Shown: positions 1 to 8,748 of the stretch, one piece after another
Layout of the letters: each line of letters starts with the position of its first letter
How positions within the stretch are numbered: position 1 is the stretch's first letter
Source: Bacteroidaceae bacterium
GTDB taxonomy: Bacteria > Bacteroidota > Bacteroidia > Bacteroidales > Bacteroidaceae
Reading direction: 5' to 3'
Assembly (NCBI GenBank): GCA_017536765.1
Contig: JAFXGV010000073.1
Coordinates: forward strand, 1-64,000
Length of the DNA stretch: 64,000 bases
Notes under the pieces: model-generated
What the model saw: only the letters and a program-made list of their open reading frames with translations
What the model was told of the DNA's origin: nothing
Database searches by the model: none
Position numbers and translations under genes: made by a program

Positions 1-161
1 GAATCTCAAACAATACGCGATAACAGAGATGTCTCACATACGTTCGACATGACAAAACTATGAAAAAGAGAGATCTCCCGTTCGGTTGACATGACAAATA
101 CACTCAATTACAGTACCAATTATTATATCGAACTCACGTTATTTAATGTGTTGTTGTGTGT
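1..161. other. Non-coding edge of window
   Basis: No supported gene. This AT-rich stretch lies downstream of the regulator gene that ends at 162. I see no hairpin or promoter good enough to call. Confidence 0.5.
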
Positions 162-2492
162 CTATTTGCCTCGTCTGTATTCCGTGGGTGTTATGTTGAA
201 CTCGGCTTTGAATGTGCGGCTGAAGTAACTGGGCGTTTCGAAACCGCACACGGCCTGTATCTCGCCCATAGACATATCGCTGTTTCTCAACAGGTATTTG
301 GCACGCGCAAGTTTACGCTGGCGTATGTAGTTGGTGGTGTTGGTGCCTGTTATGCCGTTTATCTTTCTATTTAGTGTGGATATGCTCATTATCAGGTGGT
401 TGGCAAGCATTGCCGCGTTCAGGTTGCAGTCCATTATATTCTCGCTTATGTACTCGTTAATCTGCTTTATGAACTCCTGCTCGCTCTTGTTTACCCCTTT
501 GATAATTTCGCTGTAGTCGGTCTTGTCGGCCTCCTCTATCTGCTGGCTGTATTTTTTCTTGAGCAATTCCCTCTGCTCCAGCAGTTTGCGCACCATAAGC
601 AGCAGCTCGTCGGGGATGAACGGCTTGCCCAGGTACACCTCGGCTCCGGCATCGAATCCGGCCAGTCGGTCGTCGTTCTCGGTGCGCGCCGAAACCACTA
701 TTATGGGTATGTGGTTGGTCTTTTCGTTGGCTCTTATGGCTTTTATTAGTTCAAGCCCGTCCATTTGCGGCATCATAATGTCTGTGATTATGAGTCGTGG
801 CAGGTTCTTTTCTACAAATTGGTATGCTTCCTGCCCGTTTTGCGCCCAGTGGTATCTGTATCCCTGGTTCTTGAGCATTTGTGTAATGAGCAATGCCACG
901 TCGTGGTCGTCCTCGGCCACAAGAATATAATTTTCGTTATCCTCTGTTTCGTTGTTTATGATGGGTGAGTTGTTGACTGCTGCCTCACTATCTTCTCTTC
1001 TGAGTTCCGACACAATGGGTTCTCCCTGCTCTCCCTTGTTGTATCTTATCATTTCCGTTACAAGGTCCAGTAGTTCGCGGCTTTTGCGGGTGACTGCGCC
1101 GAAGGACTCCTGTGCCACCTTGTTGTCGGCCGGTATGAAACGGCTCAGTTCGTGTGTCATTCCTAAAATTATGGTGAGCGGTGTGCGCAACTGGTGTGTT
1201 ATCCCGCGGTAGAAATCCTGGCGTTCGCGGTTGCTCTTTTCTAATAGTGCGTTTGCCCTCTTGCGCTCCATTGCTGCTCGTATGAATGCTGCAACAGCCA
1301 CAAGAATGAGTAAAATGGCGATAATGCTGCTCCACAATATCATGTTGCGCATATGCTTTTCATATTGTGCAAGAGCCAATGCCTCGTCTACCTCCTTTTT
1401 CCTTTTGTTCACCTCATATTTTACACGCAGGTTCTGCATATACACGCGGTTCTCCTCGCTCTCTATGCTGTCTTTGTATATGTTTGCCTTTTGCGTGCTA
1501 TGCAGTGCTTTCTCATATTTCCCGCTGCTTTCATAAATTTTTGCCTGCTGCGAATAAAGGTTGGCAAGCCTGCTCTTTGCCTTAATCTTCACGGCGGCAT
1601 CCAATGCTTCGCTGTTGTATCTTTCGGCCTCTTTTATGTTTCCTTCCTTAAGATAGAGCCCTGCAAGCGAAATGCAGGAGTTGAGCCAGTGCCACACATC
1701 CTTGCCCTGTACGCCTATGTTATAGCTCTTTATATAGTTCTCGCGTGCGCTCGCGAGGTTGCCGCTTTTCTCGTCGAGCTCGCCAAGATTCTGGTGGCAC
1801 AGGCTTATGCCCAATCTGTTGTTGCCCTCAATGTTCTTCTCCATTGAGAGGTTGTAATATATGCGGGCCGAATCTATGTCGCCCAGCATCTCCTTAATGG
1901 CACCTATGTTGGCATAGTTTATGGCTTGCCCCGTAGCGCTGTTGAGCTCCTTTTCGCCTTGCAGGGCACGACGGAACATCTCCTCGGCCACCTCGGTATT
2001 GCGCAGCGACAGCATCACGTTGCCCAGCCCGTTGAGTGTGCGCACCCTGTTCTTGCGTGCAATGAACGAGGTGTCGCCCACGGTGTTGTCGCACAGTTCC
2101 AATGCGTGGAAGTGGTATATGCTGGCCTCTTCGAGGTCTCCGATGCGCCTGAAATTTGTTCCCTGGTTGTTAAGGGCTATTATAAGCTGCAAAGTGTCTT
2201 GCAGTTCGGTGGCGGTGGCAATGCACTGCTCGTGTACGGTTATGGCTGCGTCGAAATCCGATTTGTTGCGTAGTGCGCGGCCAAGTTTCTGCCTTATGAG
2301 CAGTGCAGCCCTCTTTTCGTTCAATGAATCGAATTGCTCCAGGTACTCTTTAAGCCTTTCCACACTCTTCACGCTGTCGGCTATTGCGGCAGCTGCTGTT
2401 TCGTGTTCGTTGCTCTTTTGTGTGGCGTTCTCCTGGCAGGAAAACAGCGTGAAAAGGAGAGCGGTTATGGCTATAATAATGGTGTTTTTCAT
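162..2492 (-). CDS. TPR / HisKA / receiver / AraC-type membrane regulator lacking an ATPase domain
   Basis: A one-protein sensory regulator of 776 residues. The ATG at 2492 is preferred to one at 2516 because a minus-7 element (2514-2521) overlaps the earlier ATG and because 2492 starts a clean signal peptide ending in a lipobox-like LFSC. Numbering from 2516: TPR-like helices 55-350, one membrane helix 391-413, a HisKA H-box with His441, a receiver with acid pair D536/D537, phospho-acceptor D579 and K631, and an AraC-type HTH at 685-783. Only about 50 residues separate HisKA from the receiver, so the HATPase_c domain of hybrid two-component proteins is absent. It cannot phosphorylate itself in the usual way and may use a partner kinase or signal by conformation. 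It lies divergent from the surface-protein locus and may control it (inference). Confidence 0.88.
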   Translation of the reverse strand: MKNTIIIAITALLFTLFSCQENATQKSNEHETAAAAIADSVKSVERLKEYLEQFDSLNEKRAALLIRQKLGRALRNKSDFDAAITVHEQCIATATELQDTLQLIIALNNQGTNFRRIGDLEEASIYHFHALELCDNTVGDTSFIARKNRVRTLNGLGNVMLSLRNTEVAEEMFRRALQGEKELNSATGQAINYANIGAIKEMLGDIDSARIYYNLSMEKNIEGNNRLGISLCHQNLGELDEKSGNLASARENYIKSYNIGVQGKDVWHWLNSCISLAGLYLKEGNIKEAERYNSEALDAAVKIKAKSRLANLYSQQAKIYESSGKYEKALHSTQKANIYKDSIESEENRVYMQNLRVKYEVNKRKKEVDEALALAQYEKHMRNMILWSSIIAILLILVAVAAFIRAAMERKRANALLEKSNRERQDFYRGITHQLRTPLTIILGMTHELSRFIPADNKVAQESFGAVTRKSRELLDLVTEMIRYNKGEQGEPIVSELRREDSEAAVNNSPIINNETEDNENYILVAEDDHDVALLITQMLKNQGYRYHWAQNGQEAYQFVEKNLPRLIITDIMMPQMDGLELIKAIRANEKTNHIPIIVVSARTENDDRLAGFDAGAEVYLGKPFIPDELLLMVRKLLEQRELLKKKYSQQIEEADKTDYSEIIKGVNKSEQEFIKQINEYISENIMDCNLNAAMLANHLIMSISTLNRKINGITGTNTTNYIRQRKLARAKYLLRNSDMSMGEIQAVCGFETPSYFSRTFKAEFNITPTEYRRGK

Positions 2493-2513
2493 ACTCTTTT
2501 TTGTTGCTTTTGG

Positions 2514-2521
2514 CAAATATA
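2514..2521 (-). promoter_or_regulatory. Minus-7 element (TATATTTG) for the regulator
   Basis: On the minus strand the sequence reads TATATTTG, a full match to the Bacteroidota minus-7 consensus TAnnTTTG. No clear TTTG lies at minus 33. Its position argues for translation starting at 2492. Confidence 0.5.
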
Positions 2522-2659
2522 ATCAAAATCACCCCCCCATTTTACATTTTTTTACATTTAGGGCAAGATTTTTATGTATTGTGCTCTTTGTGGATGGTTA
2601 TTGCATTTTGCGTTAAAAACGATGTGCTTTGTGTGAAAAAAACTTCGTTTTTGAAAAGA

Positions 2660-2667
2660 TAAATTTG
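2660..2667 (+). promoter_or_regulatory. Minus-7 element (TAAATTTG) before the Ig-like surface gene
   Basis: TAAATTTG matches TAnnTTTG exactly, about 60 bases before the ATG at 2729, leaving an A/T-rich leader. There is no good minus-33 TTTG at the usual 19-20 base spacing, so an activator may be needed (inference). Confidence 0.5.
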
Positions 2668-2728
2668 CATCAGTGAAAATTTGTAAAAACAATAAAATAT
2701 TTATTAATCATTCAAAATACTAATTGTT

Positions 2729-5700
2729 ATGAGAAAACATCTATTAACCTTCCTGTTCTTGATGTGCTCAATGGCCTTGTGGGCACAGAGCGGGTGGAGC
2801 GATCCATCGAGTGAGTATCAGGAACAAACTGTCGTGTACGTTAGCGTAGAATCGGCTTCACACGACATCTTTTCGGGCGTAATGGAGCCCCAAGTCGCCG
2901 CGTTTATAGGCGACGAGATAAGGGCCTGGTCAACATCTTATATGATGGCCGGCAACTACAAGGTCTATACCTTGCGTGTGGGTGGTACCGGCGACGATGT
3001 TGATGCGCAAATCGATTTCAAGGTGTACGACCCGATAAGCGGGCTTGTCTATCCTCTTGAAATGTATGATGAGTCGGGCGAGCAGCCTGTTATTACATAC
3101 AAAGGCGATTTCACCTATGAAAAGGATCAGAGCATTCAGATTTTTAGAGGTTTGTTTACACCTGCCAACCAGATGCGCGTTACCTATTACGAGAATATCA
3201 ACGCCATTCGTGTGAATGTGGGCGAGCAGATGACCGTGAGCGACGGTGCATTAATCGAGTATATCTTCAAGTCAGATACCAATGACGAAGTGATTACGGC
3301 AACCACTCCCGAAACCCCTATCACTTGGGACCTCACATCGATGGACGATACGGGCAACCCTGCTTCTTATTACATAACAATAGAGGAGGGTACCAATGTT
3401 ATTACAGCCAGTAATAATTCAACCCCTGACCCGGTGGTTGCAAGGGCTGTCGCAGGTGGGCTTACTGCCGATGTAAGAATTTTGGTATATCAGCCGGTAA
3501 CAAGCATCGCCATTGCCGATGCCGATATATATCTTGGCATGGGCCGTTTTGTTCCCGAGGTAGTATATAACAACAACGAGTCCGTTCCCACAACTCCCGG
3601 TGTTACATTTACCGTAGACAGCGAGGAGGTGGTTCAGATTGATGGCGGCACAACCATTGTTCCCGTTGCTTTGGGTACCGCTACCGTTACCGCAGTGGCC
3701 AATGACAACCCCAATGCTGAAATAACATTCCAGGTGAATGTTTTGTCGGCATTGCAGGAGTTCTATTATGAAGGTAACATTCAGTTTACGATATTAGATG
3801 AGTACTCAAAGGATATGACCGGCTATGTAAACGCTCCCGTTTTCAATTGGGTAAATGACGATAGCGGTGCTCCCGTGGTAGAACCCAACGAAGAATACAC
3901 ATTAACCTCGCTCGATCCCTCTATCGTGTTGGTTGGAACCGATGATACAGGTACGAAATACATTGTTACAGCAATGAAGAAGGGTGTAGCCACTCTGAAA
4001 TTTACAAGTAAATATGACACAACAAAGAGTATTGAGGTTGAGGCTGTTGTTAAGCAGGCTGTTTATGAGGCTGCCATTACCACTATAAACGATAAGCCTG
4101 TTGAGGGTGCCGAAGATGTATATGTAGGTGAGCCTGTTACGGCAGTGGCAAAACTCACTCCCGCCGATGCCGATTTCAACACTTTCGAAATGCGCTTCGT
4201 AAACAATGATGGTATTGAAATTCAGGGTTACGAGGATTACGTAACGGTAACCGGTATGGATGAAGCCGATGGTGTGTGCACAATGAACTTCACTTTTGCA
4301 ATGCTCCCCGCCGAAGATTTCTATTTGCAGGTGTTTGTAGATGGTAATCGTATGGGAGGCAATGTGCTGCTTAATGTATATAACAAGGTAGAGAAGATCG
4401 ACGTTTCATTGCAACCCGAATATTGGATTGGCGAAAGCGCCCAGGTGCTCGATTTCAAATATGATGTAACACCCGATGATGTTAAGAACGACCGCTTTAC
4501 CGTGGTGTCTTCAGCACCTGCCGTGGCAGAAATCTTATATAACGATGAAACCGGTGTTTATGAATTGCACGCATATGCTCCCGGTGAGGTGGCATTCACA
4601 TTCACCAGCGACGATAACCCCGATGTAGTGGTTGAGCATTCCACCGTTATCAAGCGCAGCCCCACAGGCGTAAACATCGTGAGCATTGCAAATCAGGTAA
4701 TAGAGGAGGGCTCAAACGGTGTGCAGATAGCTGTCGGTCAGGTTGTTGAGGCTGTTGCGCAGGTAGAGCCGGGCGATGCAAATGTAGATACATTTGAAAT
4801 GTTCATAGTAAACGGCAACTTAGAGCAGCTTGGCGATGCCGAGGTTGAGATTATAAGCACTAAGCGGAGCGACGATATGAGAACCTGTATTATTTCCTTC
4901 CGCTTTATCACAGTGCCTGAGGGCCGTGCATTGGTCAATGCTGTTGTGAATGGGGATATCAGCGACCAGGTTCCTCTCTTCGTGGTTCAGTCGGTAAACA
5001 AGATTGTACTTTCCGAAACGGAAAAGACAATATGGATGGGTGGTGGCGAGATGATTGAATTCTCCATTACTGCAACAGCCTATCCCGCCGAGGCAACAAA
5101 CAAGAATATTCTTGTGGCAGCAAACGATAATTTTGCTATCGAATACACCGGCTACGACAATGTAAAGGGTGTTCATAATTTCCGTGTAAACGGCAAGGGC
5201 GATGCGGTTATTACATTTACCAGCGAGGATAATCCTTCGGTTGTTGAAACCTGTGCGGTTTCCGTAAAAAGACGTGTAGATGAACTTTGGGTAAACGGTA
5301 TAGGTAATACGTTCTACAACGATGGCGAGGAACAGACATTAACAGTGACTTTCTCGCCCGAGGATGCCGATTTCGATGCCTCTGCATTGAGTATCAGTGT
5401 AATGCCCGGTCAGCTTGAATTGCCTTACGATTGGGAAGCCTTTGAGATTTCCGAAGGCGAGGTCAAAGGCAATAATGTAAATTACACAATTATTGCACGT
5501 GCCCTTTGCCCGCAGGCTACCATCAACGTAGAGTACGATGCTGCTTCGGTTGAGGAAAACGGTAAAACAATTTACTCTGAGCAGTCTGTTGAAATGGCCG
5601 AGAAAATAACCGTTGCCGAGGGTTGGAGCTGGATATCGCTTATCAATTCCACTATTTCGGTAAGCGAACTTTCAAAGACTCTCATCGAGGCCCGTAGCAA

Positions 5701-6616
5701 GACCGACCTTGTATTCAACGATGCAAGATATGGCCTCTTTGGTACACTTGCTTATATGACAGAGGCCGAGGCATATAAAGTGAATATGCTCTCATCGGCA
5801 ACCGTTGTTGCTATTGCTAATATGTTCAATAACGATGGCAGCATTGCCGACAAAAAGTTTGAAAAGGGCTGGAACTGGGTATCATATCCCTATGAATATG
5901 CCTATGCGGTTGAGGATATTTTCGATGCATCTAACTTTAACGAGGGCGACATTATCCTCTCCAAAGACAGAGGCTTTGTAACCTGTACCGGTGGCGCTTG
6001 GCTCGGCGATCTTGCAGAACTTATGCCCCAGGAGGGTTATATGGTGTACACAAGTGCCGAAACTACAGCCTCTATGCCTGGCCGCTTTACACTGGAGCAG
6101 GGCTACTTCACAGCAAACACCGCATCGAAAGCCGCAGCACGCGGAGCATCTATGTGGGTGGTAGATGGCAGCAAGTTCTCAAGCACTATGCCTGTAATTG
6201 CACAGGTAGACGTTGAGGAAACCGATGACCTCGTGGTTGTTGCTTTTGTTGACGATGAGTGCCGTGGCGAGGGCCGCTTCATCAACGGTCTTGCATTTGT
6301 ATCTGTTGCCGGTGAGGCTGGCGAGAATGTTACATTCCGTCTATATAATAAGGTAACAGGCGAAATGTTCGATATCGACGGCGGTATCACTTTCGCAGGT
6401 ATGGCCGGTTCCGTGAAGGCTCCTGTTGCTATGCGTGCAATAGGTGTTCCCGCAACAGGCACCACAGGAATTGTTGACATCAACACCATCGACAGCAATG
6501 CAATAGTTGCCATTTACGATGTGGCAGGCCGCAAGGTCGAGAGAATGACAAGTGGTATCTACATCATAGAGGTACGTGAGAACGACAAGATTGTAACCAA
6601 GAGAGTAAGTCTCTAA
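2729..6616 (+). CDS. Secreted Ig-like (Big-type) repeat protein with T9SS-like C-terminal tail
   Basis: 1295 residues. A Sec signal peptide of about 20 residues ends in ALWAQ. The body carries repeated beta-sandwich units of about 150-200 residues with phrases such as VTAVANDNPNA, FTSDDNPDVV and FTSEDNPSVV, typical of bacterial Ig-like (BIG_2) domains. Near the C-terminus come two units beginning GWSWISL and GWNWVSY, a motif common in Bacteroidota surface proteins. The last 35 residues (IYDVAGRKVERM, then GIYIIEV and KRVSL) look like a type A T9SS sorting domain, so export across the outer membrane and surface anchoring is expected. It precedes a strong terminator and is probably its own transcription unit. 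No enzymatic motif is visible; an adhesive or structural role is inference. Confidence 0.85.
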   Translation: MRKHLLTFLFLMCSMALWAQSGWSDPSSEYQEQTVVYVSVESASHDIFSGVMEPQVAAFIGDEIRAWSTSYMMAGNYKVYTLRVGGTGDDVDAQIDFKVYDPISGLVYPLEMYDESGEQPVITYKGDFTYEKDQSIQIFRGLFTPANQMRVTYYENINAIRVNVGEQMTVSDGALIEYIFKSDTNDEVITATTPETPITWDLTSMDDTGNPASYYITIEEGTNVITASNNSTPDPVVARAVAGGLTADVRILVYQPVTSIAIADADIYLGMGRFVPEVVYNNNESVPTTPGVTFTVDSEEVVQIDGGTTIVPVALGTATVTAVANDNPNAEITFQVNVLSALQEFYYEGNIQFTILDEYSKDMTGYVNAPVFNWVNDDSGAPVVEPNEEYTLTSLDPSIVLVGTDDTGTKYIVTAMKKGVATLKFTSKYDTTKSIEVEAVVKQAVYEAAITTINDKPVEGAEDVYVGEPVTAVAKLTPADADFNTFEMRFVNNDGIEIQGYEDYVTVTGMDEADGVCTMNFTFAMLPAEDFYLQVFVDGNRMGGNVLLNVYNKVEKIDVSLQPEYWIGESAQVLDFKYDVTPDDVKNDRFTVVSSAPAVAEILYNDETGVYELHAYAPGEVAFTFTSDDNPDVVVEHSTVIKRSPTGVNIVSIANQVIEEGSNGVQIAVGQVVEAVAQVEPGDANVDTFEMFIVNGNLEQLGDAEVEIISTKRSDDMRTCIISFRFITVPEGRALVNAVVNGDISDQVPLFVVQSVNKIVLSETEKTIWMGGGEMIEFSITATAYPAEATNKNILVAANDNFAIEYTGYDNVKGVHNFRVNGKGDAVITFTSEDNPSVVETCAVSVKRRVDELWVNGIGNTFYNDGEEQTLTVTFSPEDADFDASALSISVMPGQLELPYDWEAFEISEGEVKGNNVNYTIIARALCPQATINVEYDAASVEENGKTIYSEQSVEMAEKITVAEGWSWISLINSTISVSELSKTLIEARSKTDLVFNDARYGLFGTLAYMTEAEAYKVNMLSSATVVAIANMFNNDGSIADKKFEKGWNWVSYPYEYAYAVEDIFDASNFNEGDIILSKDRGFVTCTGGAWLGDLAELMPQEGYMVYTSAETTASMPGRFTLEQGYFTANTASKAAARGASMWVVDGSKFSSTMPVIAQVDVEETDDLVVVAFVDDECRGEGRFINGLAFVSVAGEAGENVTFRLYNKVTGEMFDIDGGITFAGMAGSVKAPVAMRAIGVPATGTTGIVDINTIDSNAIVAIYDVAGRKVERMTSGIYIIEVRENDKIVTKRVSL

Positions 6617-6624
6617 ACAATATG

Positions 6625-6660
6625 AGCAACGGGGCCCGTTTATGCGGGCACCCCGTTGCT
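6625..6660 (+). terminator. Intrinsic terminator after the Ig-like gene
   Basis: AGCAACGGGG (6625-6634) pairs with CCCCGTTGCT (6651-6660). CCCG/CGGG extends the stem inside, with a two-base bulge, and a T-rich run follows. It lies 8 bases after the stop. Confidence 0.8.
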
Positions 6661-6877
6661 TTATTACTATATATATAAGGTATAAACAAATGGAGCAGTG
6701 CTGCTCCCTCATTTTGCGGGGCGCTCTGCCACAAAAATAAAGGCCTGCCCGCCTTTGCCTCCTACACAACGGGGCGACAAACGGGCAATGTTGCCCAGGC
6801 AACCTAAAGACGAAAACAACAGGCTGCACACCTGCAGCTACCATATATGAATATTGAGCTATTATAATAGTGAAGAG
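6661..6877 (+). other. Leader region rich in short palindromes
   Basis: 217 bases between the terminator and the barrel gene with no ORF. It contains GGAGCAG-TG-CTGCTCC (6692-6707) and GGGCAA-TG-TTGCCC (6783-6796), both centred on TG, plus other self-complementary pieces. It may be the 5' leader of the long operon. No confident promoter was found inside. Confidence 0.35.
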
Positions 6878-8728
6878 ATGAATACGAATATCAAAAAAGC
6901 CCTTCTTCTGTTGTTGATGGCGTTTTGCGGAATAGCCGTTTCCAAGGCCATCGAGGACCCAAGAAAAAAGGACCCGCTCATAATTTCAGGAGCATTGGGC
7001 ACGCAGAGTACATTATATTATTCTTCGGGTGGCAGTTTTGCCTCGCCGTTGAACTACTCTATGTATGCCAATATGAATGTGAACCTTTATGGCTACAATA
7101 TGCCTTTTGCATTTTATTACAGCTGTAATAACTATTCATTCTCACATCCACAGTTCGCATTTAATTTCAGCCCCACATACAAGGGCTGGACACTGCATTT
7201 GGGCCGTCGCTCAATGCCCTTCTCGGCGTATGTGTATAACCTTCCTTTCAACGGAATGGGTATTGAATACAAGAGCCCCACATCGGGCTTCCGCTTTGGT
7301 CTCTTTTACGGTATCTTGCGCGAGGCTGTCAATTTTGAACCCGGCGAAATGCCATCGGGCAAGCCGGTATATAAACGCTCGGGCTGGGGCTTGAAGGTGG
7401 GATATGGCAGCAGCCGCAATTTTGTCGATTTGTATCTTTTCCGCTCACAGGACCACCAGTCGTCTATAGATGATATATGGTATGACGAGGTCTTTGCGCA
7501 GGAGAACGTTGTCATAGGCTTGCGTGGCCGCTGGCAGATATTCAAACAGTTATCGCTCACGGGTAATGTGGCCACATCGGTTTTCTCTACCGATACCAAG
7601 GCACCGCAGCTCACAGGTGGCGATACCGATAAATACAACAACCTCTTCGACGTGCGTTACACCTCGCTTATGCGTTGGGCCGGCGACCTCACCCTGGCCG
7701 CCACCTTCCGCTTGGTGTCGCTCTCGCTATTCTACAAGCATATACAGCCCGACTATATGAGTATGGGTGTCTCTTATATGAACAACAACTACCACAACGT
7801 GGGAACAGCGGCCAACCTGCGCCTGGGCAACCTGTCGCTCGGTGGTAATTTCTCGTTCCAGGAGGATAATATATCGGGCGAGCAGTTATATACCACAAGG
7901 GGGTTGAACTATGCACTCAATGCATCGCTTCCCATTGGTAGCAAGCTGTCGTTGTCGGCCAACTATAACGGCTTCCGTCAGTGCCAATACGATGGTACGG
8001 CCAAGGTGGATGAAACAACGCGCATCAACCGCTGTATGAGCAGCTATTCGGGCACGGTGTCCTACAATACAAACACCGAGACACTTGGTCACTACCTATC
8101 GTTCACAGGTAACTATTCGCTTAACGAAGATAAGAACAGGACAATTGCGGGCACCGGCGATGTGGGTACAATGGCATTGGGTTCAAACTACTCCCTTGCG
8201 GTAATACCCATTGAAACCAATTTCAGTTTCAACTACAGCTACCAGGAGTCCGAAGGATACGATTCAAAATACACCACAAGCGTCTATACGCTCAGTGCCT
8301 CAAAAGCATTGCTCAAGGAGAGGAACCTGTCGCTCAATGCATCGGCCTCGCTCGTGGATAACCGTATGGAAGCCGACAAGAGCATCACAATGGCAGCCAA
8401 TATGTCGGCGGCATACACACTGGCCAGGGTGCATAATTTCACTCTCAATCTCAACTACAGCCGATATGCAAACACCAACCTGGTGCTCGATGAGTACCGG
8501 CGCGACAAGGGATACGATTTTACCTGCTCGTTCAGTTACAGTTTCTCCTTCACCGCATTCAGCATAAAACGCAGGGCCAAGGAGGAGATTACCCGCTATG
8601 GCAAGTATGAATATTACTCCGACTTCTCGCGCAGCGCAGTGCGTGAACGCCGGATGCTCGAGTATCAAAAACAGAAGAACAACGAGAATCGCAGCAAGAT
8701 GAACAGTGTAGAGGCAGCGACATTTTAG
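6878..8728 (+). CDS. Outer-membrane beta-barrel protein, first gene of the giant-protein operon
   Basis: 616 residues from the ATG at 6878, which opens the signal peptide MNTNIKKALLLLLMAF. An upstream TTG in frame would add eight residues before the signal and is rejected. The whole mature protein is alternating aromatic/polar beta-strands (for example YGYNMPFAFYYS, GWGLKVGYG, SLSLFYKHI), as in 14-22 strand outer-membrane barrels. It ends in a charged Asn/Lys/Arg-rich tail, not the usual aromatic C-terminal residue. I do not recognise a named family. It lies 20 bases before the giant gene, so it is probably co-transcribed and may serve as its outer-membrane port or anchor (inference). Confidence 0.75.
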   Translation: MNTNIKKALLLLLMAFCGIAVSKAIEDPRKKDPLIISGALGTQSTLYYSSGGSFASPLNYSMYANMNVNLYGYNMPFAFYYSCNNYSFSHPQFAFNFSPTYKGWTLHLGRRSMPFSAYVYNLPFNGMGIEYKSPTSGFRFGLFYGILREAVNFEPGEMPSGKPVYKRSGWGLKVGYGSSRNFVDLYLFRSQDHQSSIDDIWYDEVFAQENVVIGLRGRWQIFKQLSLTGNVATSVFSTDTKAPQLTGGDTDKYNNLFDVRYTSLMRWAGDLTLAATFRLVSLSLFYKHIQPDYMSMGVSYMNNNYHNVGTAANLRLGNLSLGGNFSFQEDNISGEQLYTTRGLNYALNASLPIGSKLSLSANYNGFRQCQYDGTAKVDETTRINRCMSSYSGTVSYNTNTETLGHYLSFTGNYSLNEDKNRTIAGTGDVGTMALGSNYSLAVIPIETNFSFNYSYQESEGYDSKYTTSVYTLSASKALLKERNLSLNASASLVDNRMEADKSITMAANMSAAYTLARVHNFTLNLNYSRYANTNLVLDEYRRDKGYDFTCSFSYSFSFTAFSIKRRAKEEITRYGKYEYYSDFSRSAVRERRMLEYQKQKNNENRSKMNSVEAATF

Positions 8729-8748
8729 GACAGAAATAGAATACGCAA

